From a virus: 63,494 bases of DNA. The notes below the pieces were generated by a model. It had not been told where the DNA came from, did no database searches, and was given only the letters and a program-made list of their open reading frames with translations. This document shows, one piece after another, positions 1 through 8,179 of the stretch. The DNA lies in the IMG/VR virus record IMGVR_UViG_3300008110_007659, positions 1 to 63,494 of that record; one strand, 5' to 3'. Made by a program: the position numbers and the translations under genes. The number at the start of each line of letters is the position of its first letter. Within the stretch, counting starts at the first letter, position 1.

Positions 1-204
1 TTCATAACTAGTTCTTGAACTTACCCAATCTGTAATGTCAGTAACAAGAGTATTTGGTAAGTTTAATAATCCTTCTAAAACTCCTGTGCTAACAAAATTA
101 CCTATGTAGTTAGGGATCGGTAAAATTACTTTAAATCTATTCGGTCTGGCTAATCCATCTTTGGCTCGAATATTTGATAAAAAGAGTGTTGGCGTAAAAG
201 ACAT
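1..204 (-). CDS. Tail-tube-like protein (gp19/gp54 type), N-terminal part only
   Basis: A minus-strand frame opens with ATG at 204-202 and stays open to the window edge, giving the first 68 residues. It begins MSFTPTLFLSN and contains DGLARPNRFKVILPIP at about residues 16-31. The segment RPNxF(x)V resembles the ARPNLFQVEI segment near the N terminus of the T4 tail tube protein gp19; tube-initiator gp54 is a related tube-fold protein that cannot be excluded. The role would be a structural subunit of the tail tube or its initiator at the baseplate. The start codon overlaps the TAA of the upstream gene (TAATG), so the two are translationally coupled. The 3' end lies outside the window. Confidence 0.6.
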   Translation of the reverse strand, partial: MSFTPTLFLSNIRAKDGLARPNRFKVILPIPNYIGNFVSTGVLEGLLNLPNTLVTDITDWVSSRTSYE

Positions 205-668
205 TAGAATGTATCCTTAGAATCTTGAAAAACTACAGATTTAGAAACAGGTTTTTTCTTGGATGTAAAATCTTCCATTGGAAGTAGAACGGCTATATCC
301 CATTCTTCAGCACTTATTTCTAAAAATCTTGATTGTATTTGTGTAAATAGGTATCTCTTAATGCAAGCATTTTTTTCAAATATTCTTGATGCCGCTTTAA
401 GTGTTTGATATGTTAATTTTAACTTCGTGGTTTTGTCAAACTTGTCATTGTTGGCATATGAACTAAGTTTGTCCATCAATATTAATCTTTGTTTGGGATG
501 AATGTAATGTAGATTTAATCCTAAAAAACCATCTGCATATTGTTCTATAGGTAAAACTAAAGGAAATCTATCATAGTATTTCATTTTTTCCTTTGTCTTA
601 GGATCGTAAAAGAAAAAATACATTCTACCAATAATACTACGCTCACGCAATCTCGCCATATCATTCAT
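204..668 (-). CDS. Conserved T4-like phage protein; annotated start probably not the native one
   Basis: From the first ATG this encodes 154 residues, with a conserved-looking core IIGRMYFFFYDPKTKEK and YYDRFPLVLPIEQYADGFLG and an acidic/basic C terminus. I cannot name its function with confidence; its place beside gp4 and a tube protein suggests a virion assembly or structural role. The same frame stays open upstream to position 791, adding about 41 codons (YLIDRIQASLQKEGYASRS...) of plausible coding sequence, but contains no ATG, GTG or TTG there. The native start therefore seems to have been lost at the junction with gp4. Translation might restart at 668 or the gene might be broken. The stop overlaps the ATG of the next gene. 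Confidence 0.65.
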   Translation of the reverse strand: MNDMARLRERSIIGRMYFFFYDPKTKEKMKYYDRFPLVLPIEQYADGFLGLNLHYIHPKQRLILMDKLSSYANNDKFDKTTKLKLTYQTLKAASRIFEKNACIKRYLFTQIQSRFLEISAEEWDIAVLLPMEDFTSKKKPVSKSVVFQDSKDTF

Positions 669-735
669 TAAACTTGCTTTTGTTGGTTTTAGGTTTGCAA
701 CTTTCGTGCGTAACCAGTCTCTAGATTCTCTTGAT

Positions 736-1053
736 CTAGAAGCGTAACCTTCTTTTTGAAGTGATGCTTGAATTCTGTCGATTAAATATTTTTACTTCTA
801 GTACGTAAGTCATCACTGTTCCATCTTTTTTCTTCGTTTTTACGACAAAATCTGGAAAGTAACGGTGCATCTTTTTATCGATGGGATTGCGATATGGTAT
901 GAACAGTTCTTCTGATGCCCACCAGGTAACCATAGGATTTTCATCCAAATATTTCATGACGTAGAGTTCCCACGAAGAACGGTAGATGATATTTGTTGCA
1001 TCTCCGTTATATTTCGTCGGATTTTTTGGAGTAAACTTTCCTGAATATGGCAT
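736..1053 (-). CDS. 4: Head completion nuclease gp4-like, C-terminally truncated
   Basis: This 105-residue protein matches the start of the T4 gp4 family, a PD-(D/E)XK-fold head-completion protein thought to trim packaged DNA before tail joining. Visible signatures are the N-terminal KFTPKNPTKYNGD, the helix with YRSSWELYVMKYLDENP, the WASEE segment, HRYFPDF (catalytic Asp region) and VLEVK (the E-x-K of the nuclease core, about residues 81-85). Family members are usually about 150 residues and continue with a Lys-rich helical tail; here the sequence ends in an unrelated tail IFNRQNSSITSKRRLRF. The core is kept but some 45-50 residues are missing. The gene is divergent from gp48, with 28 bases between starts. 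Confidence 0.8.
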   Translation of the reverse strand: MPYSGKFTPKNPTKYNGDATNIIYRSSWELYVMKYLDENPMVTWWASEELFIPYRNPIDKKMHRYFPDFVVKTKKKDGTVMTYVLEVKIFNRQNSSITSKRRLRF

Positions 1054-1058
1054 AAATA
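1051..1058 (+). promoter_or_regulatory. Candidate T4-type late promoter box upstream of gp48
   Basis: CATAAATA resembles the T4 late -10 element TATAAATA and lies 24 bases before the gp48-like ATG, with AAAGGA as ribosome binding site between. It overlaps the first codon of the divergent gp4. Motif match only. Confidence 0.35.
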
Positions 1059-1081
1059 TTATATATTCACAAAGGAATCAT

Positions 1082-2392
1082 ATGGCATTTTTCAACTTAA
1101 CCGAAATCAAAATCAATAATACGAGTGATGGTGATACCCTTGGTTTAACAAAACAAATTTTGCGTGATAGCAGATATATGAGTAATGTACTAAGATATCC
1201 TTTGGATATAGGTTCTTTAGATAAAGGACACTATATGGTAATCCATATTAATCAACAAGAAAAAACTAGATTTGATAGAACAAAGGACGAGGTTGGCTTG
1301 CCTAACTTTTATGGAAATCCTACTATTATACAAAATCAAAAGTATAATGGAACACCCAATCCTTTTTCGCAAACTGTATCTGGTCTTACACAAATAGTTG
1401 AAGATGTCAATGAATCTGGACCTACACAAATAAGTAAAGAAATGATTAAAAAAGGAGCTTCTTTTCTTTCTGATAAAGCCAATGCAAAAATAGAAAATAT
1501 GAATGAAACGTTCCAAGAAGGTTTTGAGAGTGCTGCTGGTGGATTAAATTCGTTTGGTAAAGGATTGTCTGATTCTGCGAAAGAAATTTTTAATTTAGCT
1601 AATTCTGGAAAAGGTTTGAGAACTATAAAAAGAACCACGGATAGTATTGCTTTTTATATGCCAGATACTTTAAATTTTACAAATAATCAACAATATTCTA
1701 CAATAGAATTTGGATCTTCACCTCTAGCTTACTTGGCAGCTGCAACAGCCGGTTATAGTCAAATAAAAGGATCAGGAGAGAAAAAAATTGAAAGTGCCGT
1801 TAAAAACTTAACACCATTCATTTTAAACAATTTTTTACGAAAAACTCTCGGTGGTGCAGGATCAGGAGTTTTTGCCGCAGGATTTGGAGCAGTTGTAAAT
1901 CCTCAACTAGAAATGATATATTCGTCTCCTTCATTTAGAGAGTTCAGATTTGATTTTATGTTATATCCAAGAAGTTCTAAAGAAGCGGTTGAAGTTCAAA
2001 AAATATTACAAAGACTTAGATTTCATCAAGCACCAGAAGTTTTAAAAGAAGGAATTGGAGCCTTAGGTGGATTCTTCTTAGTGCCACCATCCGAATTTGA
2101 TATAAAATTTTACTACAACGGTTCTATAAATCCTAATATTCCTCAAATTTCAACTTGTGTTTTGACATCTATAGATACAGATTATGCACCAAATGGATGG
2201 TCTGCATATGAATCTCCTGACAATTTTGGACAACCTGAGATTGGAAAAACTGGTATGCCTGTTGGTATTAGATTATCTTTAAATTTCCAAGAAACGGAAA
2301 TTCTTACAAAAGATTCTTTTGTTGAAGTTGCGGGAAGAGATAGGGACGATGTGGCGATGTGGGAAGTTTCTACCACCAAAAGAAGATTTTAA
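1082..2392 (+). CDS. 48: Baseplate tail-tube cap gp48-like
   Basis: 436 residues from the ATG preceded by AAAGGAATCAT; an in-frame upstream start at 986 would overlap the divergent gp4 and is rejected. The protein has a disordered or helical centre, a Gly/Ala-rich segment, then a tube-fold C-terminal half with EFRFDFMLYPRSSKEAVEVQ and LQRLRFHQAPE followed by FFLVPPSEFDIKFYYNG and TSIDTDYAPNGWSAY. This parallels T4 gp48 (LTPRSTEDLMAI..., IRFDKTPNGNF). gp48 caps the central hub and, with gp54, nucleates polymerisation of the tail tube. It is followed after 13 bases by gp53, the same functional neighbourhood. Confidence 0.85.
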   Translation: MAFFNLTEIKINNTSDGDTLGLTKQILRDSRYMSNVLRYPLDIGSLDKGHYMVIHINQQEKTRFDRTKDEVGLPNFYGNPTIIQNQKYNGTPNPFSQTVSGLTQIVEDVNESGPTQISKEMIKKGASFLSDKANAKIENMNETFQEGFESAAGGLNSFGKGLSDSAKEIFNLANSGKGLRTIKRTTDSIAFYMPDTLNFTNNQQYSTIEFGSSPLAYLAAATAGYSQIKGSGEKKIESAVKNLTPFILNNFLRKTLGGAGSGVFAAGFGAVVNPQLEMIYSSPSFREFRFDFMLYPRSSKEAVEVQKILQRLRFHQAPEVLKEGIGALGGFFLVPPSEFDIKFYYNGSINPNIPQISTCVLTSIDTDYAPNGWSAYESPDNFGQPEIGKTGMPVGIRLSLNFQETEILTKDSFVEVAGRDRDDVAMWEVSTTKRRF

Positions 2393-2405
2393 TAAAAGGT
2401 AATAA

Positions 2406-3059
2406 ATGTCAAAATTTTTTAATTACTTTCCTAAGGTTGTTTATTTTTCCGATAGAGATCAAACATCTTTAGATATAATAACAAACTTAACTTTTAAATT
2501 TAAGTTTAATGAAAATTTTAAACAAAATTCTGTTGTTTATTATGATTATATTATTCCTGAAGGAGAAACACCAGAAATTTTAGCGGACAAATTTTATGAT
2601 TCTTCCGAAAGACACTGGATAATTTTAATGGTTAATAATATTATAAATCCTTTGTTAGATTGGCCAATGAGTTATACAACACTAAACAAATATATCGATT
2701 CAAAATATTCTGCAAATAATTATGCCGATACTTCTAATACCTCGGTTACGGGACTTTCTTGGTCGGAATCAAATGTAAAAGAATATTTTGTAAAAGAGAG
2801 AAAAACTATATTAGATACTAAAGAGTTTGAAGAAAAAACGATAATTCTAACGCAACCTGACTACGCAAATACTTCTCCAATAACCTCAAATAATTACACT
2901 TTAATTGGTGGTACTCAAATAGAATTTAAAAGAACTAGAGGAACAAAAACTTATTATGAATATGAACATGAGACAAATGAAAATAAAAGAAAAATTAAAT
3001 TGTTAAAAAAAGAATTCGTTCCTTTTTTAGAAAAAGAATTTAAAGATTTAACAAAATAA
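2406..3059 (+). CDS. 53: Baseplate wedge gp53-like
   Basis: 217 residues beginning MSKFFNYFPKVVYF. The diagnostic part is VVYYDYIIPEGETPEILADKFYDSSERHWIILMVNNI followed by a Trp-containing NPLLDWPMSYTTLNKYI, matching the LysM-like region of T4 gp53 (PEELANAIYGNPQLYWVLLMCNDN). gp53 joins neighbouring wedges around the central hub during baseplate assembly. The C terminus is Lys-rich and may contact adjacent subunits. It starts 13 bases after gp48 and ends one base before the next gene, consistent with one transcription unit. Confidence 0.85.
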   Translation: MSKFFNYFPKVVYFSDRDQTSLDIITNLTFKFKFNENFKQNSVVYYDYIIPEGETPEILADKFYDSSERHWIILMVNNIINPLLDWPMSYTTLNKYIDSKYSANNYADTSNTSVTGLSWSESNVKEYFVKERKTILDTKEFEEKTIILTQPDYANTSPITSNNYTLIGGTQIEFKRTRGTKTYYEYEHETNENKRKIKLLKKEFVPFLEKEFKDLTK

Positions 3060-3060
3060 A

Positions 3061-4413
3061 ATGCAATCGAATTTTTTAATATCAACTGGGTTTATAATAA
3101 AAGAATTAAACCTTGTCGCCAAAGATAAAACTGAACGAAGTCTTATTGCACACTACAAAGAAATAAACATTTTCGATTCAATATTGCAGCCATGTTTAAC
3201 TGGTAATATTTTAATTGAAGATTCGTCTGGATTGTCTGATTCTTTTTTATTAGACGGTAATGATTTTATAAAAATTCACATAGGAAAAGTTGACGATGAT
3301 ACTTTAGATATAAAAAGAATTTTTAGAATTTATAAACAGTCTGATAGAAATGTAGTAAATCAAACTAAAGAAACTTATATTTTACATTTTATTTCTGAAG
3401 AATTTGTTACGGCACAATTTAAAAAGGTGGGACAAGCTTATTTAAATACCACATATAGTAACACTGCACTCAAAATTCTTAGAGATTATTTAAAAACTCC
3501 TAGTGAAAAAATAAAAGGAGGAGAATTTGATACATCTTTAGGAATAAGAGATATTGTAGTTCCATTATATTTAAATCCAATAGACGCTATAATGTGGATG
3601 ACAAAATTGGCAATTGATACTGATCACAGACCATGTTTTCTTTTTTACGAAAATATTTTTGGTTATAACTTTGCTAGTTTAAGTAATTTGTTAGATAAAG
3701 AATCGGTTGTAAATATAAATTTTGATCCTAAAAACTTAGGTCGTATGGATGAAACAAATGATATGTTTGGAGCCAGACATTTTGAAGTTATACAGCAGTT
3801 TGATATTTTATCAAATATAAAAAACGGAGTTTATTCGGGTAAATTTATTGGATATGATAGAAATATAGGTCAAAGTCTAGAATTAAATTTCGATTACAAT
3901 TCTATAAATCATCCAAAAAATTCTAGGAATAACGGACCTGCTGTGGCAAATTTAAAAACCATAGAAGGCGATTTATTAAACAATTTTTCAGAATCAAATA
4001 TAGTTGAAGGTCCTACAAGTTTAATATCTAGAAATATAAATGAAATAAAACAAAATAGTCCAGGAGAATTCGAAAAGAAGATAGATTATGAACAAATTTT
4101 ATTTCAGAGAGAATCTATATTTGCAAACTTCTTTTCACAAAGAGTTAAACTTGTAGTGCCAGGAAATTTTGGAATTTCATCAGGAGCAAATGTATATTTA
4201 AACATACCTAAATTCTCCGAGAAAGTTCCAGGAGAAAATAATTTAGACAGAACATTATATGGTCATTATATGATCATCGCAGCACGGCACAAATTAACAC
4301 CGGACAATAAACACGAAACTATTTTTGAAGCTTGTACAAACAGTTCAAATAGAAGTGATAGATATAATAAAATGATCGGCGTTGATAATGTAACTAATAC
4401 AAATTATGCGTAA
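3061..4413 (+). CDS. 27: Baseplate hub gp27-like
   Basis: 450 residues. The N-terminal domain (SLIAHYKEINIFDSILQPCLTGNILIED, then FIKIHIGK and RIFRIYKQS) and the middle block VVPLYLNPIDAIMWMTKLAIDTDHRPCFLFYENIFGYNFASL parallel T4 gp27 ([35 protein letters not shown]). A late VVPGNFGISSGANVYLNIPKF and HYMIIAARHKLT match the gp27 segment before its C-terminal tail. gp27 forms the trimeric torus that adapts the hexameric baseplate to the gp5 spike. It lies directly upstream of the gp5-like genes, as expected for the hub. Confidence 0.8.
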   Translation: MQSNFLISTGFIIKELNLVAKDKTERSLIAHYKEINIFDSILQPCLTGNILIEDSSGLSDSFLLDGNDFIKIHIGKVDDDTLDIKRIFRIYKQSDRNVVNQTKETYILHFISEEFVTAQFKKVGQAYLNTTYSNTALKILRDYLKTPSEKIKGGEFDTSLGIRDIVVPLYLNPIDAIMWMTKLAIDTDHRPCFLFYENIFGYNFASLSNLLDKESVVNINFDPKNLGRMDETNDMFGARHFEVIQQFDILSNIKNGVYSGKFIGYDRNIGQSLELNFDYNSINHPKNSRNNGPAVANLKTIEGDLLNNFSESNIVEGPTSLISRNINEIKQNSPGEFEKKIDYEQILFQRESIFANFFSQRVKLVVPGNFGISSGANVYLNIPKFSEKVPGENNLDRTLYGHYMIIAARHKLTPDNKHETIFEACTNSSNRSDRYNKMIGVDNVTNTNYA

Positions 4414-4434
4414 TATTTTTTTAAGGATAATCCT

Positions 4435-6240
4435 ATGACTATGCAAGTTGTAGAAAGAGATGCTATAGTTATCAATAATGCTGATCCACTTGGATTAGCC
4501 CGACTTCAAGTTTTTATCTATGGTGTTCATGATATAACTGGAATTAAAACTCCATTTGAGAACCTTCCTTGGGCGTTTGCATCTCAAACTACCGTTTCTA
4601 TACCAAAAATATACACTCCAATAAAAGTAAAATATAAATTTTCTTTTGGTAGTGCAATGAGAGCTTTTGCTGATCAAGAGGCTTTAGAATGGCACTCTCC
4701 TTCACCTTATTTGAAATTAACAGAAAATAGAGACCCAAGACTCTATTTAAAATATGACAGTGAAAATCAAAAATTTTTAAACCAAAGTCCTGTAGATTAT
4801 TCAACGATTAAAAATAAAATAGCACAATTAGAGGAAGAAAAGAAAACATTAGAAAATGCCAAAAAAGCTAATGAAGAAGAACTAAAAAATTTAATTGCAG
4901 ATGAAGAAAAATATCAAGTTTCACCTATAGACGAATCTGGATGGACTGTAGCTATAGAATACTCAAAAAGTGAACTCAATAACTTTTTAAATGATGTTGG
5001 TTCAATTGGTTCAGTAAGTGGGCAATCTTACGATAGTAGAATTTCTCAATTAGAATCTCAAATACAAAGTGGTAGAAAATTAGCTGAGATTGCGTATCCA
5101 AATAGAAATGAAGATGAGCAAGATTTAACATTAGAACAATATGCTGATCAAGTTTGGAATTCTCGTGAACTAACTGAAAGAGATAATTTAGTAACCAGAA
5201 AAGGACTACTAGAAAGAAATATATTAGATGCTGAGACAAACCTGGCAAATCTTTATAAGAACTCTACATCAAATTTAAATAGAGTAAATACGCAAAAACA
5301 AGGAATTCAAGAAGAAATAAACAAACAAAGTCTTAAAATACAAGAAATAGATAAACAAATTGCAGAACTAAATTCTCAAGCTTCTAATGCGCCGAATGCT
5401 TTACTTTCCATAGAACAGGCAAGATCATTGGATGCAAGAGTAGGCCGATATGATGAAACTTCTGGTAAAGTTTATAATACACAAGAAGAATTAATAGGTA
5501 ACTGGACAGGATATACTTTTTATTTACCCGGTTACGCATTACAACCTGGACCTTCTATACCAGACAGAAAAAAATTAATACCAATAGATTCGAAAGGTAG
5601 AATAAGTGAAGAATCTTATTTACAATCAACAAATCTTAATGGTTCAAAATCTGGTCAACTGAGTACAATTATAGATCCTTCGGATAGTGTAGCTATAGAA
5701 AAATCAAATAATGATAAAACTTGGAATTGTGATATTTCCTATGAAACTAGATTAAAAATTCTCACAAAAAGACAAGAAGTTATAACAGCAGTTAAATGGT
5801 TGAGAGATAAGATACTTGCTCTTTTTGCAATTGATGGAAATTCTGCCACAGCTCAGTGGATTAAACAAACGGTTAAACTTTTAACGGCTACACTCAAAAG
5901 TATTCAGAAATTTTTAAAAGTAATAAATGAAATAGTACTAGAGATTGCAAAAATTACCGCACAGATAAGACAACTAATAAACTGGATATTAAGTTTACCC
6001 GCAAGATTATTGGTTCTGTTGCAAGACTGTTTAACTCATTTTTTTAATTCATTGACTGATGCTTTTTCCGAATCAATATCTTTAAGTGGTGCCGGTGGTG
6101 AAAATGTATCTTTTTCTGAAGTAACAGAATTAATATCTGAAACACAAAAAACATTCCAAACAGCAAAAGAAACAGTAGAAATTACAACAATAGTATATAC
6201 AGAAATTAAAGCGATAGAAGCAACATTTGAAAAGGTATAA
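4435..6240 (+). CDS. 5: gp5-like hub protein: OB-fold plus long coiled coil, no lysozyme domain
   Basis: 601 residues with ribosome site AAGGATAAT. The first 50 residues (VINNADPLGLARLQVFIYGVHD... TPFENLPWAFASQTT) resemble the OB-fold start of T4 gp5 (DPLKLGRVRVRVVGLH... TEKLPWMSVIQP). No lysozyme-like catalytic block is seen. Instead there are long coiled-coil stretches at about residues 125-165 and 255-320, and a helical region near 440-540 (EIAKITAQIRQLINWILSLPARLLVLLQ). The C-terminal spike part expected of gp5 is encoded by the next gene, whose ATG overlaps this stop (TAATG). I infer a two-protein gp5 in which the spike is separate. Confidence 0.7.
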   Translation: MTMQVVERDAIVINNADPLGLARLQVFIYGVHDITGIKTPFENLPWAFASQTTVSIPKIYTPIKVKYKFSFGSAMRAFADQEALEWHSPSPYLKLTENRDPRLYLKYDSENQKFLNQSPVDYSTIKNKIAQLEEEKKTLENAKKANEEELKNLIADEEKYQVSPIDESGWTVAIEYSKSELNNFLNDVGSIGSVSGQSYDSRISQLESQIQSGRKLAEIAYPNRNEDEQDLTLEQYADQVWNSRELTERDNLVTRKGLLERNILDAETNLANLYKNSTSNLNRVNTQKQGIQEEINKQSLKIQEIDKQIAELNSQASNAPNALLSIEQARSLDARVGRYDETSGKVYNTQEELIGNWTGYTFYLPGYALQPGPSIPDRKKLIPIDSKGRISEESYLQSTNLNGSKSGQLSTIIDPSDSVAIEKSNNDKTWNCDISYETRLKILTKRQEVITAVKWLRDKILALFAIDGNSATAQWIKQTVKLLTATLKSIQKFLKVINEIVLEIAKITAQIRQLINWILSLPARLLVLLQDCLTHFFNSLTDAFSESISLSGAGGENVSFSEVTELISETQKTFQTAKETVEITTIVYTEIKAIEATFEKV

Positions 6241-6572
6241 TGATGGCAGATACAGAAGTTAAAAAACCCGAAGGTGATAGTACTTGGTATGAACCCGATT
6301 CTCAAGCAAATAATTCAGTTTATCCTCATGTAAAAGGATTTTATTCCGATTCTGGTCATTTTGTGGAAATGGATGACACACCACAATATGAAAGAATGAG
6401 AATACAACATAGAATAGGAAATTATACTGAGATACAATCCGATGGAACAGAAATTCATAAAATTATTGGTGATAATTATGAAATAGTTGTTAAGAACAAT
6501 CATGTTTTGATAAAAGGTTATTGCTCTGTGACTATAGAAGGTGATTCTAAATTAAATGTTAAGGGAGATTAA
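6240..6572 (+). CDS. gp5 C-terminal spike-like protein, first part before a frameshift
   Basis: 110 residues matching the segment of T4 gp5 that links lysozyme to the beta-helical spike: YPHVKGFYSDSGHFVEMDDTPQYERMRIQHRIGNYTEIQSDGTE, then a gp5-style repeat NYEIVVKNNHVLIKGYCSVTIEGDSKLNVKGD. The frame stops at 6570-6572 exactly where the repeat should continue. The adjacent frame resumes with LNITAGGIEGQINLNAP. Adding one T at about 6569 (GAT-TTA-AAC instead of GATTAAAC) would restore an uninterrupted GDLNITAGG. So this is the 5' part of a gene spanning 6240-6955, broken by a one-base deletion or a sequencing indel. Confidence 0.75.
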   Translation: MMADTEVKKPEGDSTWYEPDSQANNSVYPHVKGFYSDSGHFVEMDDTPQYERMRIQHRIGNYTEIQSDGTEIHKIIGDNYEIVVKNNHVLIKGYCSVTIEGDSKLNVKGD

Positions 6573-6955
6573 ACATAACTGCTGGAGGAATAGAAGGACA
6601 AATTAATTTAAATGCTCCTTTTTCTGTTCATGTCGAAGGTGATTTAACTGTAAACGGAGGAATATCTTCCACAGGACCTATTGCTTGTTCTGAAAACATA
6701 ATAGCGAGTAAAAAAGTTTTTGGTGCTTTAGGATTGGTAACTCCCACAGGAGTTTTAGTTGGCCTTCCAGATGCTGGTGCTGTTGCACCAGGAATTTATT
6801 CTGCTGGTCCCATTTCATCATTATCCTCAGTTACGGCGCCAGTATTGAATGATATTATTGGACCAATACAGATATTCAGACATGCGTATACATATCATTT
6901 TCATCCAGGAGATTCTGGAGGAGTTACTGGAATTCCTAGCATAGGAGCTTTATAA
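6572..6955 (+). CDS. Spike-like protein, second part after the frameshift
   Basis: This open frame lacks its own ATG near the beginning and continues the spike gene in another frame: NITAGGIEGQINLNAP, VHVEGDLTVNGGISSTGP, then VFGALGLVTPTGVLVGLPD and a C-terminal tip HAYTYHFHPGDSGG. The GDLTVNGGISSTG block is typical of a membrane-piercing beta-helix. The HFHPGDSG near the end might carry metal-binding His residues at a spike tip (inference). A TTG at 6734 could initiate a 73-residue product, but the coding sequence clearly starts earlier. The stop overlaps the ATG of the next gene. Confidence 0.65.
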   Translation, partial: NITAGGIEGQINLNAPFSVHVEGDLTVNGGISSTGPIACSENIIASKKVFGALGLVTPTGVLVGLPDAGAVAPGIYSAGPISSLSSVTAPVLNDIIGPIQIFRHAYTYHFHPGDSGGVTGIPSIGAL

Positions 6956-7767
6956 TGGCAAATGTTTTAGATAGATTAACAACTACTTTCGATTCATCTA
7001 AATTTGGTGATGATATTAATTTGAGTGACAGAGCTAAAGCTTTTTTAAACACAAGTCCTATAAAAATAAGTTCATGGGCGGCTAGTGATTTGGCCAATGG
7101 TGCGGTGACACGTTCTGATTATTTTCAAAATCCTGTTGCATCTTATGTTTCTAGTATATCTTCTAATTTAAATTCAATTATAACATTATGTACTACTAGT
7201 CCAGATACAAACTATCCTAGTTCTAATGCTGCGATAAAAAATTTAGCTAATTCATCAAATAATTTAGTAACTCAATTAAATTTATTTTTACAACATACAA
7301 ATAGAATATCTGGTGTTTCAGAGAGTTATTTTGATTCATCTACAGGAGTTATAAAACCAAATTATCAAGATTGTGTCGGATCTGGAGGAATGATATTAAC
7401 TATATTGGGAACAACAGATAATGTTAGAAATTCTACTCCTATTTTAAACCAGTTTACTAGTTTGTATATTGAAGAAGAATTGGCGGCTAATAATTGGAGT
7501 ATAGGAAATACTAAAAACTCACTACAAACCGTGCCTTCTTCACTGACAACATCTCAAGTAAATGCAATGAATGTAATAATAAACACCGCAAATACATTAC
7601 TTTACACCAGAAGAACCGAAGATGAGAATTATTTTTACGCTTCCCAACAAATTTTAAAAGATTTTCAGATACTAAACGGAATGCAAAACTCGGGAAGTAC
7701 TGAAAAAAATCTAATTACCAATAAAATAGGAACCGCAAAACTCAAAACCTCTTTAGGAGTTGAATAA
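6955..7767 (+). CDS. Probable virion structural protein between gp5 and gp25, function unknown
   Basis: 270 residues, polar and Asn/Ser-rich, without a recognisable catalytic motif, membrane segment or signal peptide. It begins MANVLDRLTTTFDSSKFGDDINLSDRAKAF; helical stretches are likely at about residues 85-115 (IKNLANSSNNLVTQLNLFLQHTN) and 200-245. Its ATG overlaps the stop of the spike gene and it ends seven bases before gp25, so it belongs to the baseplate transcription unit. A baseplate or hub-associated structural role is the best inference from position alone. Confidence 0.6.
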   Translation: MANVLDRLTTTFDSSKFGDDINLSDRAKAFLNTSPIKISSWAASDLANGAVTRSDYFQNPVASYVSSISSNLNSIITLCTTSPDTNYPSSNAAIKNLANSSNNLVTQLNLFLQHTNRISGVSESYFDSSTGVIKPNYQDCVGSGGMILTILGTTDNVRNSTPILNQFTSLYIEEELAANNWSIGNTKNSLQTVPSSLTTSQVNAMNVIINTANTLLYTRRTEDENYFYASQQILKDFQILNGMQNSGSTEKNLITNKIGTAKLKTSLGVE

Positions 7768-7774
7768 ATAATAG

Positions 7775-8179
7775 ATGGCCACAATTACTACCAATGTTGC
7801 GAGAACTTATAAGGACTTAGACCTCCTTTTCAATGTTCACCCAATAAAAAAAGACGTTAATAAACACACAGCAGAAATGGCTGTGATTAATTCTGTAAAA
7901 AACTTGATTTTAACAAATCATTATGAACGTCCTTTTCAACCAGAAATAGGATCTAATGTCTCAAAACTTTTATTCGAACAACTAGATTTTGTGACTGCCG
8001 CAGCATTGGAAAGAGAAATTTCTCAGACAATACGAAATTTTGAACCAAGAGCCTCTGTTTATAGAATACGTGCTTTACCAGATTATGACAACAATGGTTT
8101 TACGATAGATATGGAATTTACCATTATAAACAGAACTGAACCAATAACAATAACATTTTTTCTAGATCGAGTAAGATAA
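7775..8179 (+). CDS. 25: Baseplate wedge gp25 (GPW/gp25 family)
   Basis: 134 residues. The family pattern is clear: KDLDLLFNVHPIKKDV near the start, AVINSVKNLILTNHYERPFQPEIGSNVSKLLFEQL in the middle and a C-terminal AxxREIxxxIRxFEPRASV followed by FTIDMEFTI. gp25 is a conserved sheath-initiator and wedge protein of contractile tails and related injection systems. Its length equals the usual size of the family. It sits directly before gp6 (the stop and the next ATG are adjacent), the standard order. Confidence 0.93.
   Translation: MATITTNVARTYKDLDLLFNVHPIKKDVNKHTAEMAVINSVKNLILTNHYERPFQPEIGSNVSKLLFEQLDFVTAAALEREISQTIRNFEPRASVYRIRALPDYDNNGFTIDMEFTIINRTEPITITFFLDRVR

Noticed and set aside
986-1081. 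Upstream start for gp48 at 986
   Set aside because: It would add hydrophobic residues encoded antisense to gp4 and lacks a ribosome site, whereas ATG 1082 has AAAGGA.
7763-7770. AATAAATA before gp25 as a late promoter
   Set aside because: It ends four bases before the ATG, so transcription would start at or after the start codon.
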